This document shows positions 10,768-21,304 of a stretch of 64,000 bases of DNA, piece after piece. This DNA is from Taxillus chinensis. Lineage: Eukaryota; Streptophyta; Magnoliopsida; Santalales; Loranthaceae. The stretch lies in NCBI GenBank assembly GCA_023512835.1, contig CM042085.1, positions 36,844,324 to 36,908,323 on the forward strand. Reading direction: 5' to 3'. Position numbers and translations under genes: made by a program. Under the pieces are notes generated by a model, which saw only the letters and a program-made list of their open reading frames with translations, had not been told where the DNA came from and made no database searches. Numbering within the stretch: the first letter of the stretch is position 1; each line of letters begins with the position of its first letter.

Positions 10768-13497
10768 ATGGCATCCCAACCTCTCTATGGTGTTGTTCCT
10801 GGCCATCTTGTCGATTGGTCCGGAATCTCTGATCCTCCAGCATGGCTCCACGAGGTTCGCCAGCTACTCAAGCATAGCAACCTTTTCGCGTTTGTTTCTG
10901 CCTCGGCTGATCTTCTAGTGTCGGACGTCCTGGCCTTCCATCAGCACTCCACCTCCACTGAGGAGTTTATCCTTTCTGTGGTTCGAGGGGAAACTATCAA
11001 GATCACACCTCAGGTGATCCGGGATGTTTTCAACCTTCATGCCGGCAATGACATCTGACCAAACACTACTGCCATGGCTGCTTCCATGGGGTGTCCTAAT
11101 AAGGTGAAGGAGTACAAAATGAAGTCTTTCCATGGTCCTCACCGCTGTATGGCCACCATACTCAGCCGGTGTCTTCTGGCTCGCTCCACGGCTCTCGACT
11201 TGGTTCCATACGATCTCCTGCTGGCAATGTATGCGGTTTTTGAGTCACTGCCACTTGACTGGGGCAACTTTCTCTTCCGGGTGTTGCGGAATGGGAAACA
11301 AAACTTGTCTTTTGGACGGATTCTGTCCCAAATCTTCCGGCATCTTCACCCCACGCACTTCCAGGGTGAACAGGTGATTCCCTTCCCGGCGTCCTACTAC
11401 TTTCGCCATCTTACTGCCGACGGGACCCTCACCGTTCACCGCCCTCCAGTCTCCGGTGCCCTTGCTGTCGCTTCAGAACAGCGAGCGAGTTCTATTGGTG
11501 AACCCGTTGGCAGCTCGGGCCACGAAGTTAGTTCTGCTCTCCGGTCCGTTCACTCCCGCATCCGGTCTATTGCCGCTCCGGCACGCTCCCGCAGTTCGCT
11601 ACACAGCGTTCGGGCTGACCCGTCTACTGCTGTAGGGCCCTCTCAGCCGCCCTTCCATGAGGTTACCACATCCACCTCTCTTGCTGATGTCCCTGTCTCT
11701 CTTCCTGTTGTTGCTGCTCCTGATGCTGCTGCTGATGCTCCCGCACCCATCTCTTCGGTCACAGCGGCTGTTGCTGCTGTTCTTTCGGACCTTCCATCTT
11801 CTCCTGCGGAAGCCTCTCCCGCTCACTCTCCGGTCCTCCAGGACTATCTCGACCATCTCTCCACCGACATACTGAATGACTGTTGGCTGCGCTTCAGCCT
11901 CGCCATTACTGCTGACATCCCAGAACCTACCCTCCGGGTGTTTTATGCTCAACACACCCAGACCCCGGAGGAAATGCTTATTAGGAACTGCTATCACGGC
12001 TTTGTAACGCCGTCGATCCTAAAGGCTACACCTCCTGCTGCTGCTTCTTTCGGGCCTGCCCATGACGCACGGACACTTGTCCCTGCTGAGGCTGGTCCCT
12101 CTTATCCTGCGGATATCCCTACCATTGACCTCTCCGGTCAAAGTGGATCTGCCGCCCCTCCTGCTGCTGCTGCTGTACAACCACCGCCCTCTCCTGCTGC
12201 CGCCGACTCTACCCTGCCCACACCTGCCCCTCTTCATGTGGGCGAGTCCTCGAAATCTCCCGCCTTTGGTCTTGGGTGCGCCTCTTTTGCCACTATTTTA
12301 TCTGAGGCTGCTTTCTCTGCCCAACTCGATCGCCTTGCTGACGACAGTCGTCTTCAGACTCAGGCCCTTTCCGACCATGTCCGAACCATGGGTGCCGAGC
12401 TTCTTTCCGCCTTCTCCTCTACCTCTCTCTCCATGGATCAGAAGCTAGAGCGGCTTGCCGCGTCTTTCTCTGACTTGTCCACCTCCATTGCGGACTTAAC
12501 GCAAGTCGTGGCCAGTCCCTCCCGCTCTCACCGATCTGCCAAACCGGGGGAGAAATCATCTGATCCTTCCCCTCTTTCCACTACTGGCGTTGCCTCTCGC
12601 AAACGGTCTGCACCTGCTCTTCCTTCGGGCCTTCCAGTGCCTAAACGTAGCCATTTCTCCACTGGCTAGACCAGCTCTCCCACTCCTACTGTTCTATCTG
12701 GTGCCATTTCCTTCTTCCCATCATACGCAGAATTGCATCCGGATGATGCTGATGGGAGCATTCTTGCTGCGGCCAAGGCCTATGCCTTCTCCACTGTCGA
12801 GCGCCGATGTGTGTCTGCCTCGTCCCCCTTCGAACCTCAAGACATCCGGACCATATTGTCTGAGGAGGGACAATTTTCCACTGACGACATCGATAACTAT
12901 GCTCTGGCGGTAAAGATGGAGTTGAGGCTATTCCCCTCTTTACTTGAGGAAGGCTTTGATTTTGATGTTCTTCTTTGTTAGGTTGAAAACCAGTTTCCTG
13001 CTGTGGACGTTATTCTATCCTACATCAATGGTACAGCAGAGAATAGCCGACCATGGACCTCTCTGTCCATCATTTTCATCCCCTTCCGAGTCGACTCCCC
13101 ACATTTCATGCTGACTGTTTTCCTGATCAAAGAGAAGAAAATCTTGCTTTTGGATTCTCATCAGGTTGTTGACCGCCCGATTAGAAAGAATCAGATGAGA
13201 AGTCTCATTCGAACCTTGTCGGATGCAATCAGACAGAGTTCTCTCTACGAAGACTTGAATCTACAGCCTCTTGGTCAGGATGAAGTACTCATGGGGACGA
13301 TCCGGAACAAGAAGAATGTGCCCCAGCAACCCGATGAAAACAGTTGTGGAGCCTTTGTCTGCTACTTCTTAAAATCTGTTATCTCCTTCGATGATGACTG
13401 GAAAAATATCATCGAGTTCTCCAAGAAGCAGACAATGGCACTACGAGAGCATGTAGCAAGGATGATCTTCAAATATAGTAAGCCGTATGTACCATAA
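10768..13497 (+). pseudogene. Copia-1 accessory ORF: plant transposon-type N-terminal domain, Ser/Pro/Ala linker, Ulp1/C48 protease domain
   Basis: One reading frame of about 910 codons from ATG 10768, interrupted by TGA 11056, TAG 12667 and TAG 12979 (the last a Trp codon in Copia-0 and Copia-2). Codons 1-230 resemble the 'putative plant transposon protein' domain found near retroelements (VDWSGISDPPAWL; LVPYDLLLAMYAVFESLP). A ~350-residue Ser/Pro/Ala-rich linker follows, then a Ulp1-type cysteine protease: His in SPHFML (13102-13104), Asp in LLLDSHQ (13153-13155), Gln and Cys in QQPDENSCGAF, with the Cys six residues after the Gln. Ulp1 enzymes cleave SUMO or related modifiers; the target here is unknown. 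It occupies the envelope position of SIRE elements, but I see no signal peptide or membrane segment. Confidence 0.75.
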
Positions 13498-13622
13498 TTT
13501 ATATCTGTACTAAGGCTTAATGTATTCCTGTTGTAACTGAGTGGAACTGTTCTCTTTAATCCTTACCTCTGTGTTTGCTGCCTTACCGGATCAGATTACA
13601 AAGGGTTTGGCATATCCATATT

Positions 13623-13630
13623 GGGGGAGA
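13623..13630 (+). other. Copia-1 polypurine tract
   Basis: GGGGGAGA one base before the 3' LTR, the plus-strand primer site. Identical in Copia-2 (49927-49934). Confidence 0.88.
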
Positions 13631-13631
13631 C

Positions 13632-14958
13632 TGTTGGATCAAACCGAGAATTTGGATAATGCGGAACAAACCCTATGTAATTTGACTCGAGATGTTTCAT
13701 GTTTACCATTAAGTCTGTGCAGATTAGTTAACTCTAAATCCGGACCTACTCATGTGAGGACAAAGCTAAGGACATGATACATAATCCTGATCTGGATCAT
13801 CATGAGTTCGTCATTCACTTGGTATATAACCAAGTCATCATCCGGAGTAAGGACCCTTCATGCTGATTAAACACTTGACAAAACGACTAAGAACCCGCGT
13901 CTAACACTCAACTAGATTATGTCAATTAATGCGGAGTAAGTTCCTGAGTCTACATCTTGCACGGAGTAAAAGAGACTTGTGAGAGAGAAAGAATCGAAGT
14001 TGTCACTCCAACCGGACTAAGGAAAAGAAGACACGGACGAAGAAATCCGAGTCTATCATTCGAGCGGAGTAAGGGCAACTATTACGGAGTAAGGACATCA
14101 AATGCGGAATAAGGAATCCGAACCATTACTCATGCGGAGTAAGGAAGCACTGATGCGGAGTAAGGACATCAAATGCGGAATAAGGAATCCGAATCATTAC
14201 TCATGCGAAGTAAGAAAGCGCTGACACGGAATAAGGATTCTAGGACTTCATTCATATGGAGTAAGCAATCACTGATACGGAGTAAGGATCCGAGCTTCGT
14301 TCATGCAGAGTAAGGAACCTTGCAACGGACCAAAAAGACGCTGCTTCATCTCTCCAAGCCGCAATTAATGCTAGCAGCTCGCTACGTCCCGATGTAAGAC
14401 AAACTTATTGAATACCTAAATTGTTTGACACATAGAACACACGGAGATGTGGACGCAGTCTCAAATGCAATTGGAATCAAGCAAAGAATTCATTACAACT
14501 TATGCTTCCAATATTTCGAGCTCCACATCCGCAGCAGTTAAAGCTTCAGCATTTTCCGATGAAGAACTTCAATGCTCCACACTACTCGGAAAATGCAGTT
14601 CCAAGATAGATTTCTAGGATGTCTATATATATGCCTAAAGCTATGTAAATAAGAATGCGCTTGCTTACTTGTACTTATACACTCATAAGCGTATATCTTG
14701 TAAAGAGCCAAACACAGAGATTCACTGCCAAGTGTGTGTAACTATAACGAGTGTTGTGGTGTAATCAGCTAAAACGCTGTTTTGCTTTGTTGTAATTATC
14801 TTCAGATAATAAAGCAACATACTTCCACTACCTGGTTAATCTTCCGCACTGATTTTATCCGTTTGACCAGAGTGAGTGTCTAAGCCATTAAGAGAGAGAA
14901 AGAATTTTCAAAGAGCCTATTCAGCCCCTGCCCCCCTCTAGGCTCTCAAGGAGCAACA
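13632..14958 (+). repeat. Copia-1 3' LTR
   Basis: 1327 bp, TGTTGGATC to GAGCAACA, followed by the target duplication GTATT. Compared with the 5' LTR it has point changes and a small difference in the motif array near 14155-14215 (a duplicated motif block). TATA box at 14623-14632. Confidence 0.95.
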
Positions 14959-14963
14959 GTATT

Positions 14964-15252
14964 TTTAGAGCAATGAAAGAGTATGCTGGCTCCACTGCTG
15001 AGCGAAGATGTCTAACTATGTTTCCTTTCTCACCTGAAGATATAAGCAATATACTTTCTGAGGGGGGACTGTACACGACTGAAGAGATTGACAACTTCGC
15101 TCTGGCTGTGAAGATGGAATCCAGGTTGTTTCCTTCTCTGTACAAGGATAGAAACCTTGTTGATATCTTGCAATGTTGGTTTGAGGATTATATTCCAGTT
15201 ATTTCCTACATCCAGACCTTCGTTGACGGAACTGCTGAGAATAGCATAAAAT
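14964..15252 (+). pseudogene. Copia-0 relic: N-terminal part of C48 protease domain
   Basis: Continues the ORF broken at 1978 (one frameshift just after the junction). From 14973 it is open for about 90 codons, with AERRC, SEGGLYTTEEIDNFALAVK and FVDGTAENS, matching Copia-1 at 12790-13047. The Athila-like element cuts it just before the catalytic His; the remainder is at 62791. Confidence 0.75.
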
Positions 15253-17039
15253 TGATAATGTGCATTTATATCATTATTTTATAGCCTATTTAGGGTGTTT
15301 AAGATGCATGTCCAGTGCCTGTTTAGTACCATATTTCATATATATTTGCTCTAACCCCTAGAAAGACACTGATTGTGCTATATATGTGTTTTTGAGCTGT
15401 TTTGGGCAGGTTTTTGGATGATTTCTTCTCTAGTCATCAGCTAGACTACTCTATCTACTAAAGAGGGAGCTTGTGGCTACTTATGAGCTCAAAAGGAGGT
15501 ATCTATTCCAGGCTACAAGTGAAAAGGCCGCAAGAGGTCTCTTCACACTATCAGTGCTAAATATGGATGTTTTGACTTATTTGACCCAAAAGGAGGCTTC
15601 AAATGATTTCACGTGCAGAACAAAAGTTGTTCCAAATGATGTTCTCTACCTTCCCAAGAAATTTAAGCTATTTTGGAGATGCCCGTGACAATGACCTTTC
15701 TCACAGGCAAGATTATTTTTGCATGAAAGAAATCTATATGACTTGATAAAGTTGGAGACAAATTTTCAAACCATTTGGAGGTGCTCGTGACAATGACCTT
15801 TGTCATGGGCAAGGATGTTTTTACATGGAAGGCTTCTATTTGATGTGATAAAGTCTTGGGTGAAGTGTCAGAGCAAATGGAGGTGCCCGTGACAATGACC
15901 TTTGTCACGGGCAAGAATGTTTTTGCATAGTCACCTTTGTTTTGCTATGCTAACGATTTTTCTCTTCTGGAGCTTGATCAAATTCTACTTGGTTTAAGGT
16001 GTTTTTAAGGTTTGAATGGAGAATAAGGGTCACTTACCGAAACTACGTCATTTTGGTAGCAACAACAGTTGGCATTAGGGCACACATTATACAATACCTG
16101 TAGCCCTATAAAAAGAGGGATCTTGGAGGCAGCAACGCATGCTAAGGAGGCTGAAACACAGACAGAGGCTAGAACGGATTCAGGACTTCAAGAGAAGCAG
16201 CATTGGAGGTTGTGTAACATGTTCTTGGCAGGACAAGAGAAGGGCTGGAGCTTCTGTTTTCATCTCTCTATTTTATTCTATCTCTCTGCTGGTACATTTG
16301 CTATGCCTTATTTTGAATTTTCTGGGTTTGTAAACATGATTATGGGGTAAAACCTTATTTCTAGGGGAGCAATGTAGCCCCCAAGGTCTTGTAATGTTCT
16401 GGATTACGGAATTTTGCTTGCTGTTATATGAAATTTTGGGTTTTTAATTAGTTCATTAATGTTTAATGCAAAGTCTAATGTATGCATGGTTAGACTATCT
16501 TAGCCCTTGTCTAGGGTGGAATTTGATGAACTAGATTTGACATTACATGATGGATCAAGTCTGTATTTGTTAAATTGGTTGTTTTTCTTTGAACACTTTT
16601 ATTATCATGGACCAAATGGTTTAAAATACTTAAACTTCCCTTTTCATGGACCAAGTGTTAAGGCAGTGGGTGATGACCATTATAAACTTGGAATTAATTA
16701 AATGTTTTTAAGCAAGTGTTAAAACCAGAATATTGCAAGGGTGTGAGTGGTGAAATTGTGAACCTAGAATCACTTAAACTAGCTGAAAACCTCCGTTGAA
16801 GCGTCGGTTAAACCCAATCATTTCCCTAGATTTTGCTGAATTTACAAGTTCTGTAGTTCTACTTAAATTACAAGCATAATCAATTGTCCAGACATAAGCT
16901 TAAGCTTGTTGCTAGGTGCTTGCTGCCTAACAGCAAGGCTACCTCCCTGTGGGTTCGACAATCGGAGTCTTAATACTCCATTTTAATACTTAACCAGTGC
17001 ATTTGCTGCAAAGCCTGTCAAACCAATTTAGTGAGGTCA
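15253..17039 (+). repeat. Athila-like 5' LTR
   Basis: 1787 bp, TGATAATGTGC to GAGGTCA. U3 holds three hairpins with TGCCCGTGACA-type arms (15680-15709, 15782-15811, 15884-15913), an ACGT palindrome (16037-16056) and TATAAAA (16107-16113). Matches the split 3' LTR throughout. Confidence 0.92.
15680..16113 (+). promoter_or_regulatory. Athila-like U3 promoter module
   Basis: Three inverted repeats about 102 bp apart, each TGCCCGTGACA...TGTCACGGGCA or close to it, then a shared spacer, the palindrome around CTACGTCATTTTGG, and the TATA box 51 bp further on. The same order occurs in the Tekay-B LTR at 52860-53196 and the solo LTR at 40981-41343. Probable enhancer plus core promoter. Confidence 0.6.
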
Positions 17040-17045
17040 AGTTTT

Positions 17046-17062
17046 TGGAGCCGTTGCCGGAG
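17046..17062 (+). other. Primer-binding site, tRNA-Asp
   Basis: TGGAGCCGTTGCCGGAG, seven bases after the LTR. It matches the complement of the plant tRNA-Asp 3' end (TGGCGCCGTTGCCGGGG) with two mismatches. Usual for Athila-type elements. Confidence 0.8.
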
Positions 17063-17240
17063 AGGCAAGCCAAATGATGTTAGGATTAGGTGACATTTTG
17101 TGATCAAGTCAGTTAGTGATCTGGAATGTTTAATTTATTTATTTTTTTGTTTATTAGAGTGGTATCACCCGGTATTTCTCTGTATTGTTTTTGTTATTTT
17201 TCAGGGGTGTTTATAGGTGTTCGATTAAATTCCTCAGTGT

Positions 17241-18442
17241 ATGCGTCAAACTCGAGGAGAGTTGTTGCCATATGATCCATAAATCGAACGGACATTGCGA
17301 GAGCAGTGAAAGGCTTATAGGGTATTAGCTGCAGCTGAACAGCAGTTGGAAGGCTTAACTACCTTGTGTGAAGAAATTATGGCTGAAAATAGAGCAAGAG
17401 AAGATCAGGGACACAACGGCCAAGGAGGTTATTAGCCTAGGACCTTCATGGATTATGCTAGACCTGTACTTTTAGATGAGTACTCAGGCATTAAAAGGGT
17501 GCCGGTCCAAGCAAATAACTTTGAGCTGAAGCCTACACTGCTGCAGATGGTTGGGCAAGAAGCATTTTGAGGATCAGTGTTGGATGATCCTCACAATCAT
17601 CTAGTGAGATTCTTGCAAATATGCGACATGATCAAAATCAATGGCGTAATAGATGACACGATAAAGCTGTGACTCTTTCCCTTTTCGTTAAGGGATAGAG
17701 CGCTTGGATAGTTCCAGTTATTACCAACAGGGAACATTACTACCTGGGATCAAATGGTGGAGAAATTTCTTTCAAAATACTTCCCGCCTACAAGAGTGAT
17801 GCACCTGAGGAGCCAAATAAGACAATTCAGCCAGCACACTGATGAATCTCTCTATGAAGCATGGGAGAGGTTTAAGGACTTGGTTAGGCGCTGTCCTAAC
17901 CATGGAAGACCAGAATGGTTGCAGGTAGAGTCCTTCTTCATGGGCCTGCAACCTTCAATCAGAAACATGATGATGGAACTGGGAAATGCAGTGGAATTGC
18001 TTGAGAGGATGGCAATGTCAAATTGCCAATGGTCCACTGACAGACAAACACATTCCAAATTAGAGTCTATAGCTGCGGTTTCTAACTCAAACCAGCTTGA
18101 TGAGTTAACCAAAAAGATGAACATGCTAAATGAACAAATGTCAGTCGTGTCTGTACGGATCGAAGGGAGAGCAGAACAAAGTACTGGAGGAGAAAGCACA
18201 TCACACTCAACTCCGGAGGATGCTTTGTATATTGGAAACAAAGGTAGATATCAGCGCCAATATCAAAATTCTACCTCCTCAAATAATTATCAGCATCAGT
18301 AAGGGCAGGGAAGTGCTCAACAACCATATGTGTGGCAGACGCAGAACAAAGCCCAAACCTATGGAGCGCCACACTATGGTGAAGGATCTCAACTTAATAA
18401 TCAACTCCCTCCAGGATTTCAAAGACCTCCACAGCAGAAGGA
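17241..18442 (+). pseudogene. gag: Athila-like gag, 5' part
   Basis: Frame from ATG 17241 (MRQTRGELLPYDP). Athila gag hallmarks are visible: a DYARP segment, ANNFELKPTLLQMV, DPHNHLVRFLQICDMIK, LFPFSLRDRAL, and from 17754 the retrotransposon gag core (EKFLSKYFPPTR; LYEAWERFKDLVRRCPNHG). Stops include the codons at about 17280, 17568, 17670 and 17706 and TAA 18300. Tekay-A interrupts it at 18442; the frame continues exactly from 28557. Confidence 0.82.
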
Positions 18443-18747
18443 TGTAAGGACCCGTATTTGAGGGGTTCTTGGAGTTAGCCTTGAGTAAGGCCTTGTTTTA
18501 GAGAATGAACATCAGCACAGTGATGTGCTCGTCAAATGGAGAATTTTGACTATGCTTGGGCTCGATTCGGAGTTCGAGGCCCCGAGGGGTATTTTAGGAA
18601 TTTCACATGAATTAAAACATCCCAATTAATATATTTGAGAGTTTTATTTAAAATATGATTTGCGCTTAATTGTTGGGCTATAGAGCTTAATGAAGTGGAT
18701 TAAAAAATCTTGGCCTTTGGGCTTATAGATGTTGGGCTTTAAAATTA

Positions 18748-18789
18748 ATCAAAACTACGTCGTTTTGATTATGGGGGAAAATATATAAA
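18748..18789 (+). promoter_or_regulatory. Tekay-A 5' LTR core promoter
   Basis: Near-perfect palindrome with arms ATCAAAAC and GTTTTGAT around TACGTC, 12 bp before TATATAAA. The 3' LTR copy is at 26574-26615. Confidence 0.65.
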
Positions 18790-18849
18790 GGAAAAAAGGG
18801 TTCAAAAATTAGGGAATTTTCTCATTTCAAAACCCTAGCAGCCGTCAAC

Positions 18850-18853
<4 letters not shown>

Positions 18854-18888
<35 letters not shown>
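18854..18888. repeat. (GA)n microsatellite
   Basis: About 17 GA units following the TATA box. The 3' LTR has only about 8 units (near 26681), so the tract has changed length since insertion. Confidence 0.85.
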
Positions 18889-18891
<3 letters not shown>

Positions 18892-19379
18892 GGCTAGAGA
18901 GGGAGACTGCTGGAAAGAGGGAGACTGCTGGAAAGAGGGAGACACGGACGGAGACGGCGAGGACGATCCAAGGCCGGCGATCCAAGGATTTCTGCCGTGG
19001 ACGAGAGCCCAGAGACGTGATTGCTAGAATACAACGACCAGTTGTATTCTCCGATTTTGAGGTAGGGAATTCGTGTTCGTATTCATATCTTCTGAGAATT
19101 TTGGGTTTACACCCTCTGATGTGAATATTGAGAATTCTGGGTTTATACCCTTTGTTGCGATTCATCGAGTTGGCTGGGTACGGATCTGTTATGGTTCTGT
19201 TCATGTTGATGTTGAGTTTATGCCCCCACATGCATATGATGATTGATTGTGAGGTTTCCAGTATATCTGGATAGTAAAAGTTAATAAAATAATCTGGGAT
19301 GGTCTGGATGGGTAGGTTGATATGAGGGACATAGCTGGAGTTGAAACCAGGCTATGTACCCTAACTTTAGAGTCTAATA

Positions 19380-19820
19380 ACTCACAATCTAAAAATAATT
19401 TGAGAGAGGTCCTTTAGAGAAAAGTGATTAAAACAACAAAACAAAGGTCTTTGTGCAAAATATGGCTGCATGCCATATTGCACGTGAAAAGCCCTTTTCA
19501 CGTGCAAGCCCATTTGGTCTGAAATTTTACCCCAGGCTTCCCTGAAAGGTGTAGAAAGCAGGAAGCTAAAAACCCTTGTGCACGTGAAAAGCCCTTTTCA
19601 CGTGCAAGCCCAATTGGTTTAAAATTTTACCCCAAGGTTCCTTGAGATGTGTAGAAGGCAGGGAGCCAAACATCCCCCTGCACGTCATATGACCTATATG
19701 ACGTGCATCCCCTTATTTTGCCTCCTCTAGCTTCCCCATTTAGCCAGAAGGTTCTTGAGTGGAAAATAATATAATTGGGATGAAGTTCCGGAGTTAATTT
19801 ACCTAAAAACTTACCAGAAC
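19380..19820 (-). repeat. Inverted hairpin module within Tekay-A LTR
   Basis: Read on the minus strand, this contains the string TTTTGTTGTTTTAATCA followed by CTCTAAAGGACCT, nearly the same as the solo Athila-type LTR at 41160-41200, plus G-box hairpins. In Tekay-B and the Athila-like LTRs the module is upstream of TATA on the coding strand; here it is downstream and reversed. Confidence 0.6.
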
Positions 19821-20767
19821 GGTTAAGGAACACTGATATGGGAAAAGAAATTGTATACTGTGAATGTTACTAAGATTGTGGCTGCACTACATGAACTGAG
19901 TGGATTGTAAATCATATTGATATGTGCTTAGTTGTATTATGTCTGTTGAGCATCTTGTACTGAAATAAATTATGCCTTCTGGGCACCTTGTGCTGACTTA
20001 TGTGGTTGCATTTCACTGAGTTTTGTTTGAGTGCTAAATGTTGTAAGCTACGGGACAGCTGTTGAGCTGGAGCCTTTGATCGACGAGACAGCTGCCAAGC
20101 TGGAACCCTTTTGATTACAGGACAGTCATTGGACTGGAGCCTTGGATATGGGACAGTTATATCACTGGAACCCCTCTCTCTGAATATGGGATGTGTTTGA
20201 TGGTTTTTGTGTGTGGTTTCAACTAGTTCACTACACTAGCACAAGCATCCACTAAACATGCATTCTAGTAGTGTGGGATGGCCCTGGGGAGACTTGGTCC
20301 CTACTAAGCTGTGGTTTGCTCACCCCTCCTTTGAATTGTTCTCTTTGCAGGGTCTAGCCGGCGATAGGTGACAGAGCTGAGGTGATTGGCCATAGAGGCT
20401 ATGGGACCCTCCTTATTTGATTGTTAATGTGTCTATTGCTTTCTATTTTGGTTTGGGTTATTTTGTAAACTGAATTTGGTATTGTGGGTTTACTGGGAGC
20501 TTTTCCCCATTTGAGTTGTAATGGACTTGACTCCTCTTTGAAATGAAGTATACTGTGGTATGTTATTTTGACTGAATGATGATTGTGTGTATGGTTTGGA
20601 ATCAGGGGCATGTCCTTTGGCATGTTAGCCCAGGATGTGTAGTATTGGGACAGCACCCGTTGTATAAGTCCAATCTAGGTGTTTGCACCAACCCCTTGAC
20701 CCTTCGGGTGCGGGCATGGGCAGTCACTAACCATTTCCAGGTGTAAGGAAATTGGGGCGTGACAATA

Positions 20768-20779
20768 TGGTATCAGAGC
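20768..20779 (+). other. Primer-binding site, tRNA-iMet
   Basis: TGGTATCAGAGC, three bases after the 5' LTR. Confidence 0.93.
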
Positions 20780-21304
20780 ATTCATGGTCTAGTGGACCTA
20801 GGATAGTAGGGGGGATGATTACTTTTGAGACCCTTAGAAGACAGTATAGGGCACGCCTGATCACCGTGGACCTATCTGGTTTTTTGGGGTGTACTCAGGA
20901 GTAGTTAGACCAGGGAGTAGGACATTTGCATTTGAGTTGAGGTGCATACATGCGTGGCATTAGGGCACTAGTTTGAATTTTTGTATAAATGTTATGATCT
21001 GGTGTGATACGTTGCTGAACATAATTGTTGAACTTGATACTGAAACTTGATGTTGAAACTTGATACTGAATAATGAATGCCAAGTGTTAGAGCTGAATAA
21101 TTGATGCTGAATGTTAGTATTGGACAATTAGTACTGAATGTTCTTGTTAAATAACTGATACTGAAAGTTTATGCTGGAAGTTGATACCGTGTGTGAATTG
21201 TTATTATACAATTCTGGGCAATTACTCAATATGTGTACCTCAAGGTCCATAGGAATGAGGGTGTGTAACCTGAGATGACTCTAGTCTTATCTAATGTGTA
21301 GAAA
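20780..21304 (+). other. Tekay-A untranslated leader
   Basis: About 525 bp between PBS and gag ATG. It holds short degenerate repeats of a GATACTGAA/GTTGAA type around 21020-21180. No gene seen. Confidence 0.7.

Larger units (their letters stand above)
1979..14958 (+). mobile_element. Copia-1: full-length SIRE-like Ty1/Copia retrotransposon with a 3' accessory ORF
   Basis: Order: LTR, tRNA-Met PBS, gag, protease, integrase, reverse transcriptase, RNase H, long spacer, accessory ORF with C48 protease domain, PPT, LTR. The integrase-before-RT order defines Copia. The large size (about 13 kb), the gag type and an extra ORF in the envelope position fit the SIRE/Maximus lineage. A perfect 5-bp target duplication GTATT flanks it (1974-1978 and 14959-14963). 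It landed inside the accessory ORF of an older relative (Copia-0). The coding regions carry several stops and frameshifts, so it is not autonomous now. Confidence 0.93.
18443..20764 (+). repeat. Tekay-A 5' LTR
   Basis: 2322 bp, TGTAAGGACCCG to GGGGCGTGACA. ACGT palindrome at 18748-18769, TATATAAA at 18782-18789, GA microsatellite near 18854-18888. Past the TATA box there are two perfect hairpins with 12-bp arms GCACGTGAAAAG (19481-19505 area and 19580-19605) and one with ACGTCATAT arms (19679-19707). These lie in a module inverted relative to Tekay-B. Confidence 0.94.

Noticed and set aside
11599..11997. Minus-strand ORF of 132 codons within the Copia-1 accessory ORF
   Set aside because: A shadow of the low-complexity Ser/Pro/Ala linker on the plus strand; no domain and no start context.
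10768..13497. A host SUMO protease gene interrupted by transposons
   Set aside because: The same ORF recurs in Copia-1, Copia-2 and Copia-0 at the same place between pol (or integrase) and the 3' LTR, so it belongs to the elements. No introns are seen.
18845..19231. Minus-strand ORF over the GA tract of the Tekay-A LTR
   Set aside because: Translated microsatellite (Leu/Ser repeats) plus LTR sequence; not a gene.
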